Below are positions 12,990 to 23,872 of a stretch of DNA of 64,000 bases, piece by piece (within the stretch, counting starts at the first letter, position 1; every line of letters starts with the position of its first letter). The stretch lies in the NCBI RefSeq assembly GCF_028453695.1, contig NC_135780.1, forward strand, positions 9,114,001 to 9,178,000, in the 5' to 3' direction. Source of the DNA: Augochlora pura. Lineage: Eukaryota; Arthropoda; Insecta; Hymenoptera; Halictidae. A program made the translations under genes and the position numbers. The notes beneath the pieces were generated by a model. That model saw only the letters and a program-made list of their open reading frames with translations, was not told where the DNA came from and ran no database searches.

Positions 12990-13250
12990 TTATATATTAT
13001 ATATTGTAACATTATATAAATATATAATAAAATTATAATTATATATTATATATTGTAACATTATATAAATATATAATAAAATTATAATTATATATTATAT
13101 ATTGTAACATTATAGAAATATATAATACAATTATAATTATATATTATATATTGTAACATTATATAAATATATAATAGAATTATAATTGCATATTATATAT
13201 TGTAACAAACATTATATAAATATATAATAGAATTATAATTATATATAATT
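12990..13250. repeat. 49-bp tandem repeat, about five units
   Basis: The landmark ttgtaac starts at 13004, 13053, 13102, 13151 and 13200, an exact 49-bp period. Units are nearly identical, with a few substitutions and a small insertion after the last landmark. The content is AT-only apart from the landmark. Recent local expansion is the simplest explanation. Confidence 0.93.
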
Positions 13251-13346
13251 ATAATTGTATAAATAATAGTTGATCATCTACAATATTCCAGAAGCAGCTG
13301 TCCAATTTTTAATAAAATATTATTCAGTTACTACTGAATAATATTG

Positions 13347-13582
13347 ACCCATCGCACTCAAGTAGTGTCTCTAAGACATCGCTCATCGTTATTATATAAT
13401 ATTCTAATAAAATTCTTATACTATCAGATACTTATATTTTTTTTTAAATTGTTTACAGTTTAATTGTCATACAGACTCAATTTCATACGCATAAATTGCA
13501 ACAATAAATTATATAAAACATTTAAATATCGTATCCAAAATAATTCTAGATTTAGAGTTAAAATGACGCCGAGTGCGGAGCA
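13347..13582 (+). mobile_element. Degraded copy of TTAA element A
   Basis: The left end gcactcaagtagtgtctcta corresponds to the A-family start gcactcgaatggtgactctg. The middle gactcaatttcatacgcata matches A-family gaatcaatttcatatgcata. The right part ttagagttaaaatgacgccg matches ttacagttaaaatggcttcg. Terminal TTAA sites are lost, so it is an old insertion. It has the same orientation as all other A copies here. A 13-bp perfect hairpin (13316-13345) lies just outside its left edge. Confidence 0.7.
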
Positions 13583-14740
13583 AATAAAAATAAAAATTTA
13601 ATTCGTACACTTACTAATAATGCGAAATAAAAACAATGAACTCGACTGGAAAACTAGTTCGCTTAAAATCGTAATTAAAAACAAGAAATATAAATCAATA
13701 ACAAGACAAAACGGATGAACACAAATTAATGAAATTCCACGAAATATAACACGTTGAAAATAATATATTTATTATCGTTAAAATCTTTGAATCACGCTGC
13801 GTTTGAAATTACAGATTATTTCTCTGGCGAACGCGAGGTCCACAGTAATAATTGACTATATTTGTATTGGTAAGTCCGCGAAATTTGTCGGGAATGCACG
13901 AAAAGGTTCTAGCGGTCCGTTGGATAAAGTCCGGCGAAATGAATGCAAGAAAATGGCGTCGCATAAATCACCGGCGCCTTGTTGGAGATCGTTTCGTTCA
14001 TCAACGGCGGCCCGCGGACTGCCGCCCGAGATATAAATCGCCGGGGACAGGGAACGTTGATCAGTTTCCATCATGGCGGCGGCGGCGGCGGCGGCTCCGG
14101 AAGCCTCCTAATTTTCTTAATTTTAAGTTACGAGGCAATCGAGTGGCTCGTGGCGCCGGCACGAATTTTTTAATCTCGCCCGCCCACCGGCTGGGGGTCG
14201 CAGTTTTTATTAAAAATAAGCCAGGGCGCCGATAGGGTCGTGCGAGGCTCGGGAGTCTTAAGTTTAGTGTTGCTCCGCCATGCGGGCCAGCTGCCACAAG
14301 AGAAACAGTGCCGTATACTTTGTTAAAGGGACCGCTCGTTCGGCGCGCAAAGAAATTTGCCCGCGACCCAGTACGAATCCCTTTTTACACGCCGCGAATT
14401 TCACCGCCGACAAGCTACGCCGATTCCCCATGAAAACGTCGCGCAGACGTCCGACGACCGAACTCGGAGCTCCTCCGATTTATGCCGCGCGTAGTTTCGT
14501 CGATTCCGAGCCCCTTGTTTCGCGCGGACGAATGAAAATTATCAGCCAATGCTACCATTTTTTTGGTTATTTTAATTCGTTGTATTTTGTATATTATTTA
14601 TTATATTTTATCGTTCGTGTTATGCCTTTGTGGCTATCTCTAGGTTATTAATATAAATCACGATCTGAAGAATTAATAAAATATTCTGTTCTTTAAAATT
14701 GAAATAAAATTCCGACCTCTATTAATATTTAATCAGTTAT
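13583..14740. other. Intron-like DNA without recognised gene
   Basis: AT-rich to about 13800, then GC-rich to 14560. A (GGC)n run near 14073-14094 follows an ATG, but the frame stops after a dozen codons (polyalanine). No supported exon. Confidence 0.5.
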
Positions 14741-14829
14741 GAATTAATATTTAATCATTTAAGAATTAATATTTAATCATTTAAGAATTAATATTTAATC
14801 ATTTAAGATTTAATATTTAATCATTTATG
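14741..14829. repeat. 22-bp tandem repeat, about four units
   Basis: Units of the form gaattaatatttaatcattt repeat about four times with few changes. Small local tandem expansion in AT-rich DNA. Confidence 0.8.
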
Positions 14830-14935
14830 AAAAATTCGTCATGGATTAAACATTATGTAACTGCGATTGAAAATTTATTCTTATTTATTCGTATTTATTA
14901 TTAATTATTCTGTTTTTTTTTAAATAAGAATGAAA

Positions 14936-15080
14936 TTCCAACCCCCTTGTCATCAATATTTAAACATTTAACAAAAATTCTACATGGAATGAACATTAAC
15001 TTTCCATCTCTTCTAAGGAATTATTGCGACTGAAACATTTCCAATCGCAGTAACTGTAAATAAAATACGTATTTTATTTA
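14936..15080 (+). mobile_element. Degraded fragment of TTAA element P
   Basis: The stretch ccccttgtcatcaatattta through aatcgcagtaactgta aligns with the P copy at 18227-18376 (cccttgttattaatattt to aatcgcagtgactgtg). Its outer TTAA end is missing. Old, degraded copy. Confidence 0.6.
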
Positions 15081-15900
15081 ATACATATTATAATAAATAT
15101 GTACATTATTCAGTTCGCTTAAATCGAAATAATATCCTATTTTATTGCTATTCATTAGAAAATATTGCCATTAGAAAATATATAAGCATAGTTATTCCTG
15201 TGTTTTTCTAGCATATTATATTAAACAAATTACATTAATCTTATAACGTTAATAAAATCGCTTCGACCATAAAATAATTTACAAAAAGTCATCGAAAGTC
15301 GTCGTAATTTACGAAAATAATTCACTCGACAGATTAAGAACGAAATTCCTCGTTCACCTTCGAATTCTGCTGGTTCGCCTGAGAGAGAGATCTGAGAATA
15401 TTTTCCGCGACCACGTGTCGAAGCTGGGTCTCGACTCTTCAAAATGGCCGCAGGCCGATTGCCGGGAGATTTCTTTACACGGGGGTTACATAAGCTCGAA
15501 GTTCGGGGCGATTTCCCAGCGATTCCGGCGTACATTTAATTCCGCGGAATTGTTTACGTAACATCGCGCGAGATAATTGAAAAAGTCCGAACGTTAATTA
15601 TTTTTACAGGGAACTGCAAAATAAAGATAACAGGCTTCAGGAAGTTCCGTTTCCGGGAGTGCTGTTCAGCGAATATTCAGCGAACTTTTCTTCATTCATC
15701 CCTCGTTAAACTTTCCTCCGTTGTAAGATTTCTCAAAAAGTTACAAAACGTTGTGCTTAATAATATTAAATAATTTAAAAACTTCGCAATTTTATACCGA
15801 ACAAAATTCAGTGCTTCGTGTACTATTGTATTTCTTTCAAATATGACAACGGTGTGGATTTTAATATAAACTTAGATGGATTGTCAGCGAGGAATATACA
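15081..15900. other. Intron-like DNA without recognised gene
   Basis: AT-rich, then a GC-rich block near 15340-15700. No supported gene or repeat family. Confidence 0.5.
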
Positions 15901-16222
15901 AGGTGTTCCAAAAATCACTCGTAATCGAGAAAGAGTGGTTCCTGAGATTATTTTAAATAACTTTTTCCTTAACAAAAATACAGTCCGCGGCTTTGTTTAC
16001 GAGTTATTAACGAAAAATAGTGACCAATGAGAGGAAAGCTCGGCTGACGCTGAGCGTTAACTCGATCGCCTCGCGCTAAATGATCTCGCCTCTCATTGGT
16101 CACTGTTTTTCGTTAATATCTCATTAAGAATGCTAGGGAGAAAGTTATTGTAAAGGAAAAAGTTACTTGAAATAACCTCAGGAATCTCTGGAACCCCTAA
16201 TTCCCCAATTACGAATGATTTT
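15901..16222. mobile_element. Fold-back element J, copy 2
   Basis: Starts ggtgttccaaaaatcactcg. The inner arms aaaaatagtgaccaatgaga and tctcattggtcactgttttt are near-perfect complements about 45 bp apart, and the outer arms cctgagattattttaaataa and its complement extend the pairing. The whole element could fold into one long hairpin. Homologous to 4327-4660 and 44273-44574; ends are approximate. Confidence 0.8.
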
Positions 16223-16286
16223 TTATTACTAAATCACTAATTTGTTACATTACTCTAAGTATTCGATGATAAATACAATTCACTCA

Positions 16287-16553
16287 TTAACCCTTTGCAC
16301 TCCGAATTTTACTTCAATTTTGCTACCAGCAGCTTCCAACGCTTTTAAGTATTTTATTTGATATTTATATAAAAATAAGGCGATTTAAACAAATAAAGGA
16401 TGAAACAAATTCACTTAAACACTGGTTTTATTTATACTATTGTCATATTTTTAAATTTTCAAGAGCATGATATCTTTAACCTCGACATCCATTTATTTGG
16501 ACATGAAATCATGTCGAGTGAGACACACTCAACATAGGAGTGCAAAGGGTTAA
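16287..16553 (-). mobile_element. TTAA element A' (related ends, different interior)
   Basis: Flanked by TTAA on both sides with inverted ends CCCTTTGCACTCC and GGAGTGCAAAGGG (267 bp). The ends match family A for about 12 bp, but the interior is unrelated to A. Near the right end lies an inverted repeat, tgtcgagtg-agaca-cactcaaca (16512-16534, one mismatch), centred about 27 bp inside the TTAA. This is the same layout as in the other families. It lies 69 bp from an A copy. Confidence 0.85.
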
Positions 16554-16622
16554 ATATCTATAGTCTCAAGGAAGACGTTATTTACTGTTTTCCTGCCACA
16601 AATTCAACAAGTAGTAAAGTCT

Positions 16623-16873
16623 TTAACCCTTTGCACTCGAATGGTGTGACTCTGAGGCACCACTGAAATTGTTCAATCTTTTATTTAAATAATTTTCATA
16701 TTAACAAAGCGTAAGTTTGACAAATTGTTAAAAGTGGAACCATTGATATGAGTCGCAAATATCAATTTGATATGCATAAAAATTTATTTTCTTAAATAGA
16801 ATAGAAATACTATGAGCCAGGAGAATGATTTCATATTTTCAGTAAAAATGGCTCTTCGAGTGCAAAGGGTTGA
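16623..16873 (+). mobile_element. TTAA element A, copy at 16.6 kb
   Basis: Begins TTAACCCTTTGCACTCGA and ends tcgagtgcaaagggttga, so the right TTAA has mutated to TTGA. Carries the A-family imperfect palindrome tggtgtgactctgaggcacc with one extra base compared with other copies. About 250 bp, no coding capacity. Confidence 0.88.
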
Positions 16874-17899
16874 AAAGCGTTCGAACACCGGCATCGTTTC
16901 AAATGTTTGTCGACTCGGAAATATCTAACGGGTGTCCAAGCATCGGCCGGCGTGTAATTTATGTCTGTAATCGTCCGGGGATATCGTATCCTCGATAAAA
17001 CTTTTTCAATATTACCCGACAGTTCCGGATCGGCGGTGAAAGCGCAACAAAGATTTATATTTCAACGGGCTCCGTCGGAGATCTTATTATTCCGCGAAGA
17101 CGACGCTCGAGCGCCGAGCGCCGAAGACGCGGGAGTTCCTTCGTCTGACTTAACGCAATCGATCGTGAAATCCTCGACTATTAATGGAAATTAACTCGCG
17201 CCGATTAGTTTCTCTTTATGCAGGCGCCTCGGGCTGGTATCGATTCGCGATTATACGGCCGATTACTTTATCCGCTAACACGGAAAATTGATGAAAATTC
17301 CTTTACATATTGTCCCCGAACGATTCCTGTCACACGACTCGCTAAGGCTGTTATAAGTGGGCTGCAGATCTTTCTAATAAATAATAATTATAAAAGAGAG
17401 TTTTACAGAATAGTATTTCTAGTTGGAATTGTTTTAATTGCTCTTAATTAGTTACAAATAATGTGATAGGTTTTTTTAGATATTTTTACTATGTTTCCTA
17501 TTCTGTAGCTATTTTATTAATTTTTGTAATATATGGAAAAGATCTGTTGTCTAGTTATGTGCAATTAATAATGCAATAATGCATTATAGGTCGACGATAT
17601 TTTTGTAAGAGGTACTGTGTCGATTTAATATTTTATTTATGTATAAGGTATGTATGTGAGGTGGATAGGTTAATATGTAATAAACAATGATAATGTTAAA
17701 CATCGTTTAACTCAATTGTAATAAAATCTCAATTTTATGGAGATGGTTTTTTTTAGCTTCATGTAAAGTTAAGTATCAGTTGTTGAGTATTGACTTCGAG
17801 AGTCGATATTGATATATTTTACAATTTTCTTGTGATTAATTGTTACTTTACTAGTATATACATATGTGTATGTGAGAGGTATGTATGTGAGAAACTCAC
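16874..17899. other. Presumed intron downstream of the 48-bp exon
   Basis: GC-rich block 16900-17340 then AT-rich. A frame at 16961-17194 is open, but it shows no domain and lacks splice support. No further exon of the carbonic-anhydrase-related gene is recognised between the exon and the start of the window. Confidence 0.45.
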
Positions 17900-17947
17900 C
17901 CGAGATTCCGTCGTAAGTCCACCACTTGTCCCAATTGGACTCGAGTC
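17900..17947 (-). CDS. Internal exon of a carbonic-anhydrase-related protein gene
   Basis: On the minus strand a TACTAAC branch-point sequence (17971-17977) is followed by a T-rich tract, ttttttactcttttgcag. The 48-bp exon comes next, then the donor GTGAGT. The exon is phase 1 at both ends (two bases finish a codon, fifteen whole codons, one base starts the next) and reads LESNWDKWWTYDGIS. From memory of the family, carbonic-anhydrase-related proteins have a W-x-WWTYDGISG-like segment at the start of the alpha-CA domain, followed in the next exon by a FWGL.NP.W..C..G..QSP stretch; vertebrate CA10/CA11 have WWAYKE at this place. CARPs lack zinc-binding histidines and are non-catalytic, usually secreted or neuronal. 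The next exon is not in the window, so the gene extends leftwards beyond 1. The signal-peptide exon should lie to the right but was not identified. The splice evidence is strong; the family call rests on fifteen residues. Confidence 0.68.
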
Positions 17948-18226
17948 CTGCAAAAGAGTAAAAAACTTTTGTTAGTAAAGTCTTGATAACAGCGGCTACG
18001 TTGGAAACGATAAATAACAGGTACGAATAACAAGAAAATAAGGAATAAATAATATAAAATAATAAATAAATAGTACGTACAAAAAATAGCAATACCAGGT
18101 AATAAATAATAGATAAGAATAACAAAGGATATCAAGAAATAAATAATGGTTACGAATAGCAGAAAAAAAAGGAATAAATAACAGATACGAATAACAAAGA
18201 ATAAAATTCTAAATAAATTAGAATAA
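17948..18226. other. Presumed intron upstream of the 48-bp exon
   Basis: AT-rich, with degenerate units aataaataacagatacgaat related to the array at 18378-18775. It contains the branch point and acceptor for the exon at its left edge. Confidence 0.5.
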
Positions 18227-18376
18227 AATTCTAAACCCTTGTTATTAATATTTAAGCATTCTAGTAAATTCAGGCACGGAATAAACATTAATGTTCTCTC
18301 CCTTCTAAGAAATGATATTTATTGAAAAATTCCTAATCGCAGTGACTGTGAAGAAAATGGCACGGCAAGGGGTTAA
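18227..18376 (+). mobile_element. TTAA element P, fragment
   Basis: The right end ggcacggcaaggggttaa is the complement of the P-family start TTAACCCCTTGCCGTGCC. The interior aligns with 35315-35529 in reverse orientation (ggaataaacattaatg, cctaatcgcagtgact). The left end lacks the palindromic P terminus and a TTAA, so the copy is truncated. It is joined directly to a 109-bp tandem array. Confidence 0.75.
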
Positions 18377-18775
18377 AGAATAAATAATATTTACGAATAA
18401 CAAGAAAATAAGAAATATATAACAGATACCAATATCAAAAAATACTAAGAAATAAATGATAGACACAAATAGCAAAGAATCTTAAGGAATAAATAATATT
18501 TACGAATAACAAGGAAATAAGAAATAAATAACAGATACCAATATCAAAAAATACTAAGAAATAAATGATAGACACAAATATCAAAGAATCTTAAGGAATA
18601 AATAATATTTAAGAATAACAAGGAAAAAAGAAATAAATAACAGATACCAATATCAAAAAATACTAAGAAATGAATGATAGACACAAATAGCAAAAAAGCT
18701 TAAGGAATAAATAATATTTACGAATAACAAGGAAGAAAGAAGTAAATACGAATAAGAAAATATATTAAGAAATAC
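18377..18775. repeat. 109-bp tandem repeat, about 3.6 units
   Basis: The landmark taaataatat starts at 18381, 18490, 18599 and 18708, an exact 109-bp period. Units are almost identical (agaaataaatgatagacaca and related). The array begins immediately after the TTAA end of element P. Shorter related sequence also lies on the other side of P (18020-18230), so P probably landed in a pre-existing array or the array grew from the junction. Confidence 0.92.
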
Positions 18776-19640
18776 TCCGAAAAATAAAGAATAGATAGGA
18801 ATAACAAGAAAATAGGAGATAAATAGGTGCTCGGCAGACATATTCGCGCAGAGGGAAATCTAACGACGGGAAACATTTTGCTCGGCTAGAATCGCGTTTT
18901 CGACCACTGTGCGCCGCCGTCGTCGTCGTCGACGTCGTCGTCCCGTCGCCGCGCAAAACCGTAGAAAATCAGCGGCTCGTCGTGGTTGCTTCTTTGCGAC
19001 GAATTTATTCGCGTTCTCCGCGTCGTCGCCTTTTACGTTTCCCGGTCCGGCGACGCCGGTTTAACGACGGCCGGGGCGCGGCGCAGCACGCGGCAGGTTT
19101 CGCGAATTTTTCAGATATCGTGCCCGCCGACGATTACGGGCTTTCGTATTTTATTCGCGGCCGTAAAGCGTTATTACGATCTCTACGATCCTTCGGAACG
19201 CCGCCGCTTATTTATCGACACTCAGCCGGAACGGTCCGCGCCCCCGCTTTAACGAGCCCGCCCCTCCCCCCTCCCCCCTCCGCCGCCGCGCGCGTTCTGT
19301 CCCACCGACTGTCGCCGAGCCGCCACCGTTCGCCGCGTTTAATTAAAACAATCGCCGCCTTACCGCGACAACGCTGGAAAAACAGTTGCCAAGGCGAGTG
19401 ACACGATTCCTTCGAAATATCATTGCTACTGCCAATGAAACGCGGGCTGTTTGTTTTTAAAAGCACCCCCTCGGCGCTACGATTTCATTCGCAGTTGATT
19501 GACGCTGGGTTTACGCGATCCGTCGAAACGACGGATTGCTTAATTTATGGCTGTTCGGATCGCAAAGATATATTTATGAGTTAATTGTTCGATTTAGCGC
19601 GAGTTTAAATAGTTGGACAATCGTTTGGCAGTAACAGATT
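18776..19640. other. GC-rich intron-like block
   Basis: A GC- and CpG-rich segment (18840-19420) with a (GTC)n run near 18915-18943 and C-rich stretches at 19257-19285. Overlapping frames on both strands have no domain. Nothing else is recognised. Confidence 0.5.
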
Positions 19641-19644
19641 TGTA

Positions 19645-19835
19645 TTTATATTTATATTTTATATTAATATATTTAACATTTATATTTTATATTTATATAT
19701 TTAACATTTATATTTTATATTTATATATTTAACATTTATATTTTAGATTTATATATTTAACATTTATATTTCAGCTTTATATATTTAATACTTATATTTT
19801 ATATTTGTATATTCAATATTTACACATTTAATATT
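19645..19835. repeat. 28-bp AT tandem repeat, five to six units
   Basis: The landmark ttaacat starts at 19673, 19701, 19729 and 19757 (28-bp period), with degenerate units on both sides. Entirely AT-rich. Confidence 0.88.
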
Positions 19836-20840
19836 TTTATCCTATACTTTCTAAATTTATATTTATATCTAATATACTTAACTTTTACTCGATCGCTTAA
19901 ATTACAACTAAACTGCGTATTTTCTGCACTTACAACGAAAACGAACAACGAAAAACCCAAGAAAATTTAAATAATTCCACGAAACCGGTCTAACATCTTC
20001 AACCCATCAAAGTCATTTAAAAAAGGTGGAAACCCTTAGGTAACTTTTGCTGCTTCAAACAGCTGTTCAACAACTTCTCGTAACAGCCTTCATTTTGCAT
20101 AAAAATCCACAATAAAGCGATAAGAAAAGAGAAAAGACTCGAGCAACGTCCATTTTCGAAGAATATATTTATTTTAAACAGTTCGCGCAGCGCAGGGAAA
20201 TCTGTTAACAAAAGTCAGTTTTCTCGAGTCGGAGCAACGTTCTCGTCGCCGCGCAACGCGTTCCCTTTTCCAACGCGTTCCACCTTTTTCGGCGTGCCGA
20301 CGCACGTTATATTAGCAATTTACCGGCTCCTCGGCCTCGCATATCTTCCCGGCGAACTTCCGGCGAAACTTTAAAGCTCCATCACCGGCGCGGAGCAGTC
20401 GCGGACATCGATCAATCGAACTTTACCCGTATCCAGTGATCGATCAGTCGATTATTAGAAAATGATTCCGTGGGGGGTGGGGGGTGGGAGGTTGCCCGGA
20501 ATTCGCCGAGAATGCCGTGCGGGATCGCGTAGCGCCGCGAAACAAGATCAGTTCTGTCGCTTTCCCGGGAATCTACGAGCGATCGCAATTTTTAAGAGGA
20601 AAAGTTGCAGAACTCGTTGCCGATTCGTTTGCCAGCGTATTCGCGCGCGCGCGCGCTCGCGGCAGCCTTTTGCTGCTTCCTCAAACTCGGGGAGAGTGAT
20701 TATTCGGCTGCAGATTTTACGGATTTCAGGAAAAATCAGCGGGAAATAGAAAATTCTGAAAACGTTTTAAAAATTCGAGGATGATATTTTATAATCTTAA
20801 AACTTGTTTAAATCGTTAATATTGAAATTATGTAGCTAAA
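19836..20840. other. Intron-like DNA without recognised gene
   Basis: AT-rich, then GC-rich at 20220-20700 with a (GC)n-like run near 20644-20656. On the minus strand near 20155 an ATG opens a short hydrophobic frame that stops after 28 codons. No donor site follows it in a useful position, so it is not called. Confidence 0.5.
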
Positions 20841-20844
20841 GGAC

Positions 20845-21085
20845 GGTTTTAAGATGTCTTAAAAATGTCTGGTGTTCGACTTGAGGTCTCTAAGATGTCT
20901 TGAATATTATACGAATGTCTTAGAAACGGCCGAGAAACGTCTCTGGAACGTCCTGTGTTGAAAATCAAGATAATTCATAATTATTGTTTGATATAAAACG
21001 TCTTGAAGACGTTTATTTTAGGACGTAAGATATTCAGACCTAAAATAGACGTAAATTGGACGTCTTTAAGACGTCCAGTGCTTAT
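20845..21085. repeat. Cluster of GACGTC/TGTCTT motifs with two palindromes
   Basis: Contains many copies of aagatgtct and gacgtctt. Two odd-length palindromes are aaacgtcttgaagacgttt (about 20997-21015) and ggacgtctttaagacgtcc (about 21059-21077), symmetric except for the centre base. Related atgttttaagatgttc and agatcagatgtttt motifs occur again at 63460-63570. The origin is unknown; it could be a decayed satellite or mobile element. Confidence 0.55.
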
Positions 21086-22924
21086 TGGAAGCCTATCACG
21101 ACCAGTCTTCTTTAAAGCTATTAAAATAACTGTTTCACTGTTTTTATTTTAAAATAATGTTATAAAGAATGTTTCTTTTATATCGACTTTGATTATTACC
21201 ATCTTATTCCTAATAATTTTTTTACTATCATTTATTTAATTACTTTTCTGTAAATTATTTTTATTTTCAGATTCAAGAATCAAATTCTACCTCGATTAAC
21301 AAATAATAACACTCAAATTTAGCAAATTATGTATGAAATCTTTATCACGAGTTTAACACGTTGCTATAGTGTAATTTATTTTACATTGAAGTCCGCAATA
21401 CATTCATTATACTTGTGAATTACTTTTCATCGCGTCGTGGTACGTAATTGATTTAACGAATTTGTAAATTTTAAAAGCAGGGTGTTCCAAGTAACGTAAC
21501 TCGCATGGTGTTCAATTTATTAGAGCTTTTAATGAATGAAACGCAGTCTCTCGCCAGCTGTTTAATTCTACCATATAATTTTTCTCTGACCCTTTTGTCC
21601 CGATAATTGAACGAAAACTTCAGAAATGTTTAATTTACCGACGCTCTCGACGAATTAAATGGAATTCCCGCTGGAATTATTTGCGGCGACACGAATAAGA
21701 TCGTAATAATCAATTCTACGTGTGAGCGCGACTCGTCGAAGACCGTTGTTTGCAGTGTTCACATCTCAGTTATAATATTAAATGCTAATAATAAATTAAT
21801 AATAATAATAATAAATTAATAACACTAACTACTAACACTAAGTTAATAATATCAAATATTAAAAATCCTTTAACTATTCGGCGTGAAATTATCAAAGAGC
21901 GAAAGCAGAGTTCATAATTAAAAAAAAGACATAAATTATAGTAAATTGTGATAATTGGACTGTAGAAATTACTGCAAATATTACCTTTAATAAAGCAGTT
22001 CCCATTAATTGAAAGTAAACAGAATCCAGCTTTATCGTTTAATAATTTTCTCGAGTTCTCGAGTAAAAAATTATCTAGTATAATTATAAATTAAATTTTC
22101 CAAAAATATAAACTTATAAATTCGTAGCATAATAATTTTTTTAAATGTACTGAAAAATTGTTGATATTATCACAGTGATTAAAAAGTATAATCTAGCTAA
22201 GCAGCTTCTATTAAATAATTCACAAGTCCCGTATTCTATCAGCTGAAAAAGACACGTCCAACAAGACTGTATATTTGCAATAAAAACTCTTAAATAATTT
22301 TGCAAAATTTAACTATTATTAGGTATTTATTCATCATTATTTATTTATTTATTATTAGGTACCTATCATTTCCGATGGCACAGTAATCGATCCCCGTTTC
22401 TCTCTAGACGAACTCGCGCAAACGGCGCCGTATCTTCCGTGGAACGGCAGGTGAAGGGGGTCGAAACGTGGGTGATTCTGCAGAGGGGTAAAAATGGTGG
22501 GAAAACAAGCGGCCGGATTGTCGTCGGAAAAGCGTCGGATCGTTCGAACACGGAGCGGAGCGAGTTTCATTTGGAGACGGTGGACACCCTCAAAATGGAA
22601 TTCTCGTTCCGGCGAACACTTTATCTTCCGCATTAACACCTCTCTTTCAATATTCATTACTTTTTCAATCGGGGCCGGGGCGCGTCGCGCCGGCTGCTCT
22701 AGTCGTTTTTCTATATGCAAATTTTTCTCGCGGCCCCGGGTACCATCGCAGGGACGTTTTAATGCTCTAACCGTATCGAATAGTTCGAGATTCTACCCGT
22801 TCTCCGCCCTTCACCGCCGGACCTGAACAATTATTGCTTCCAAGCCGGGTCCTCCTAGTTGACCCGCGTGCTCCACGCGTTCGCGTCAAACTCCCCCCTT
22901 TTCCCTCCCTACCGTCTCGTTTTC
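21086..22924. other. Intron-like DNA without recognised gene
   Basis: AT-rich to 22360 with short (TAA)n near 21783-21815; GC-rich at 22370-22900. The start ggtgttccaagtaacgtaac near 21482 resembles common insect repeat ends, but no partner is found. No gene is supported. Confidence 0.5.
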
Positions 22925-23255
22925 ACCTTCTTTGTTAGATATCGTTCTTTCTCTGTCAGCTTTATTCTATTGCTATCTTTTCTTTTGTTCTTTCTCTGTT
23001 AGTTTTATTATATCTTATCTCTTCCCTTTCTTTGTTTATTTCTCTATTTCTCTCTTCTCTCCTTTCTTTCTTTATTTCAATTTTTCTCTCTCTTTTCTTC
23101 TTTCTCTGTCTATTTTACTCTTTCTATCTTCTATTGTTCTTTCTCTTTCTTTCACTTTCTCTCTCTCTCTCTCTTTCATTCACCTCCTCTTCTCTCGTCC
23201 TTTATCTCTCAGAGACACTCTCTATGTTCTCTCGTTCTTTCTCTTTCACTCTCTC

Positions 23256-23290
<35 letters not shown>

Positions 23291-23872
23291 CGTTTCTGTT
23301 TTCTCTCGTTCTTTCTTTCCTTATTTCATTCTCTATCTCTCTTCTCTCGATCTTCCACTTTTTCTCTTTCACTCTGTCTCTCTTCCATCTCTCTCTTTTC
23401 TATTGTTTTTTCTTTCTTTCACTCTCTCTTTCTTCTCTCGATCTTTTGCTTTCTCCCTTTCACTCTATCTCTCTCTCTTCCATCTTTCTCTTTTCTCTCG
23501 TTCTTTCTTTCTTTATTTTATTCTCTCTCTCTCTTCTCTCGATCTTTCACTTTGTCTCTTTCATTCTGTCTCTCTTCCATCTCTCTCTTTTCTCTTAGTC
23601 TTTCTTTCACTCTCTCTTTCTTCTCTCGATCTTTTTCTTTCTTCCTTTCACTCTGTCTCGCTTCTCTCTATCTTTCTCTTTCGTTATGTCTCTCTTCTCC
23701 CTATATCTCTCTTTCGTTCTGTCTTTTCTTTTTCTCTCTCTTTCTTGTTCTTTCTCTCTCTCTCTCCCTCCCTCTCTCTCCCTCCCTCTCTCTCTCTCTG
23801 CCTCTCTGTTTCTCTCTCTCTCTCTCTCTCTCTCTCCGTTCCTCTAACTATCTTCCTATCTCTCTCTCGCAC
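22925..23872 (+). repeat. 950-bp polypyrimidine tract rich in (CT)n
   Basis: Plus strand is nearly all C and T, with pure (CT)n runs at several points (for example 23262-23285 and 23815-23836). Hydrophobic serine/leucine/phenylalanine frames run through it in several frames and are compositional artefacts. Same strand polarity as the 5915-7153 tract. Confidence 0.9.

Noticed and set aside
14073..14108. ATG followed by a GCG-run, polyalanine start
   Set aside because: The frame stops after about a dozen codons and the GGC run is a plain trinucleotide repeat.
20070..20160. Signal-peptide-like short frame on the minus strand, considered as first exon of the carbonic-anhydrase-related gene
   Set aside because: It stops after 28 codons and no donor site in the required phase is present before the stop.
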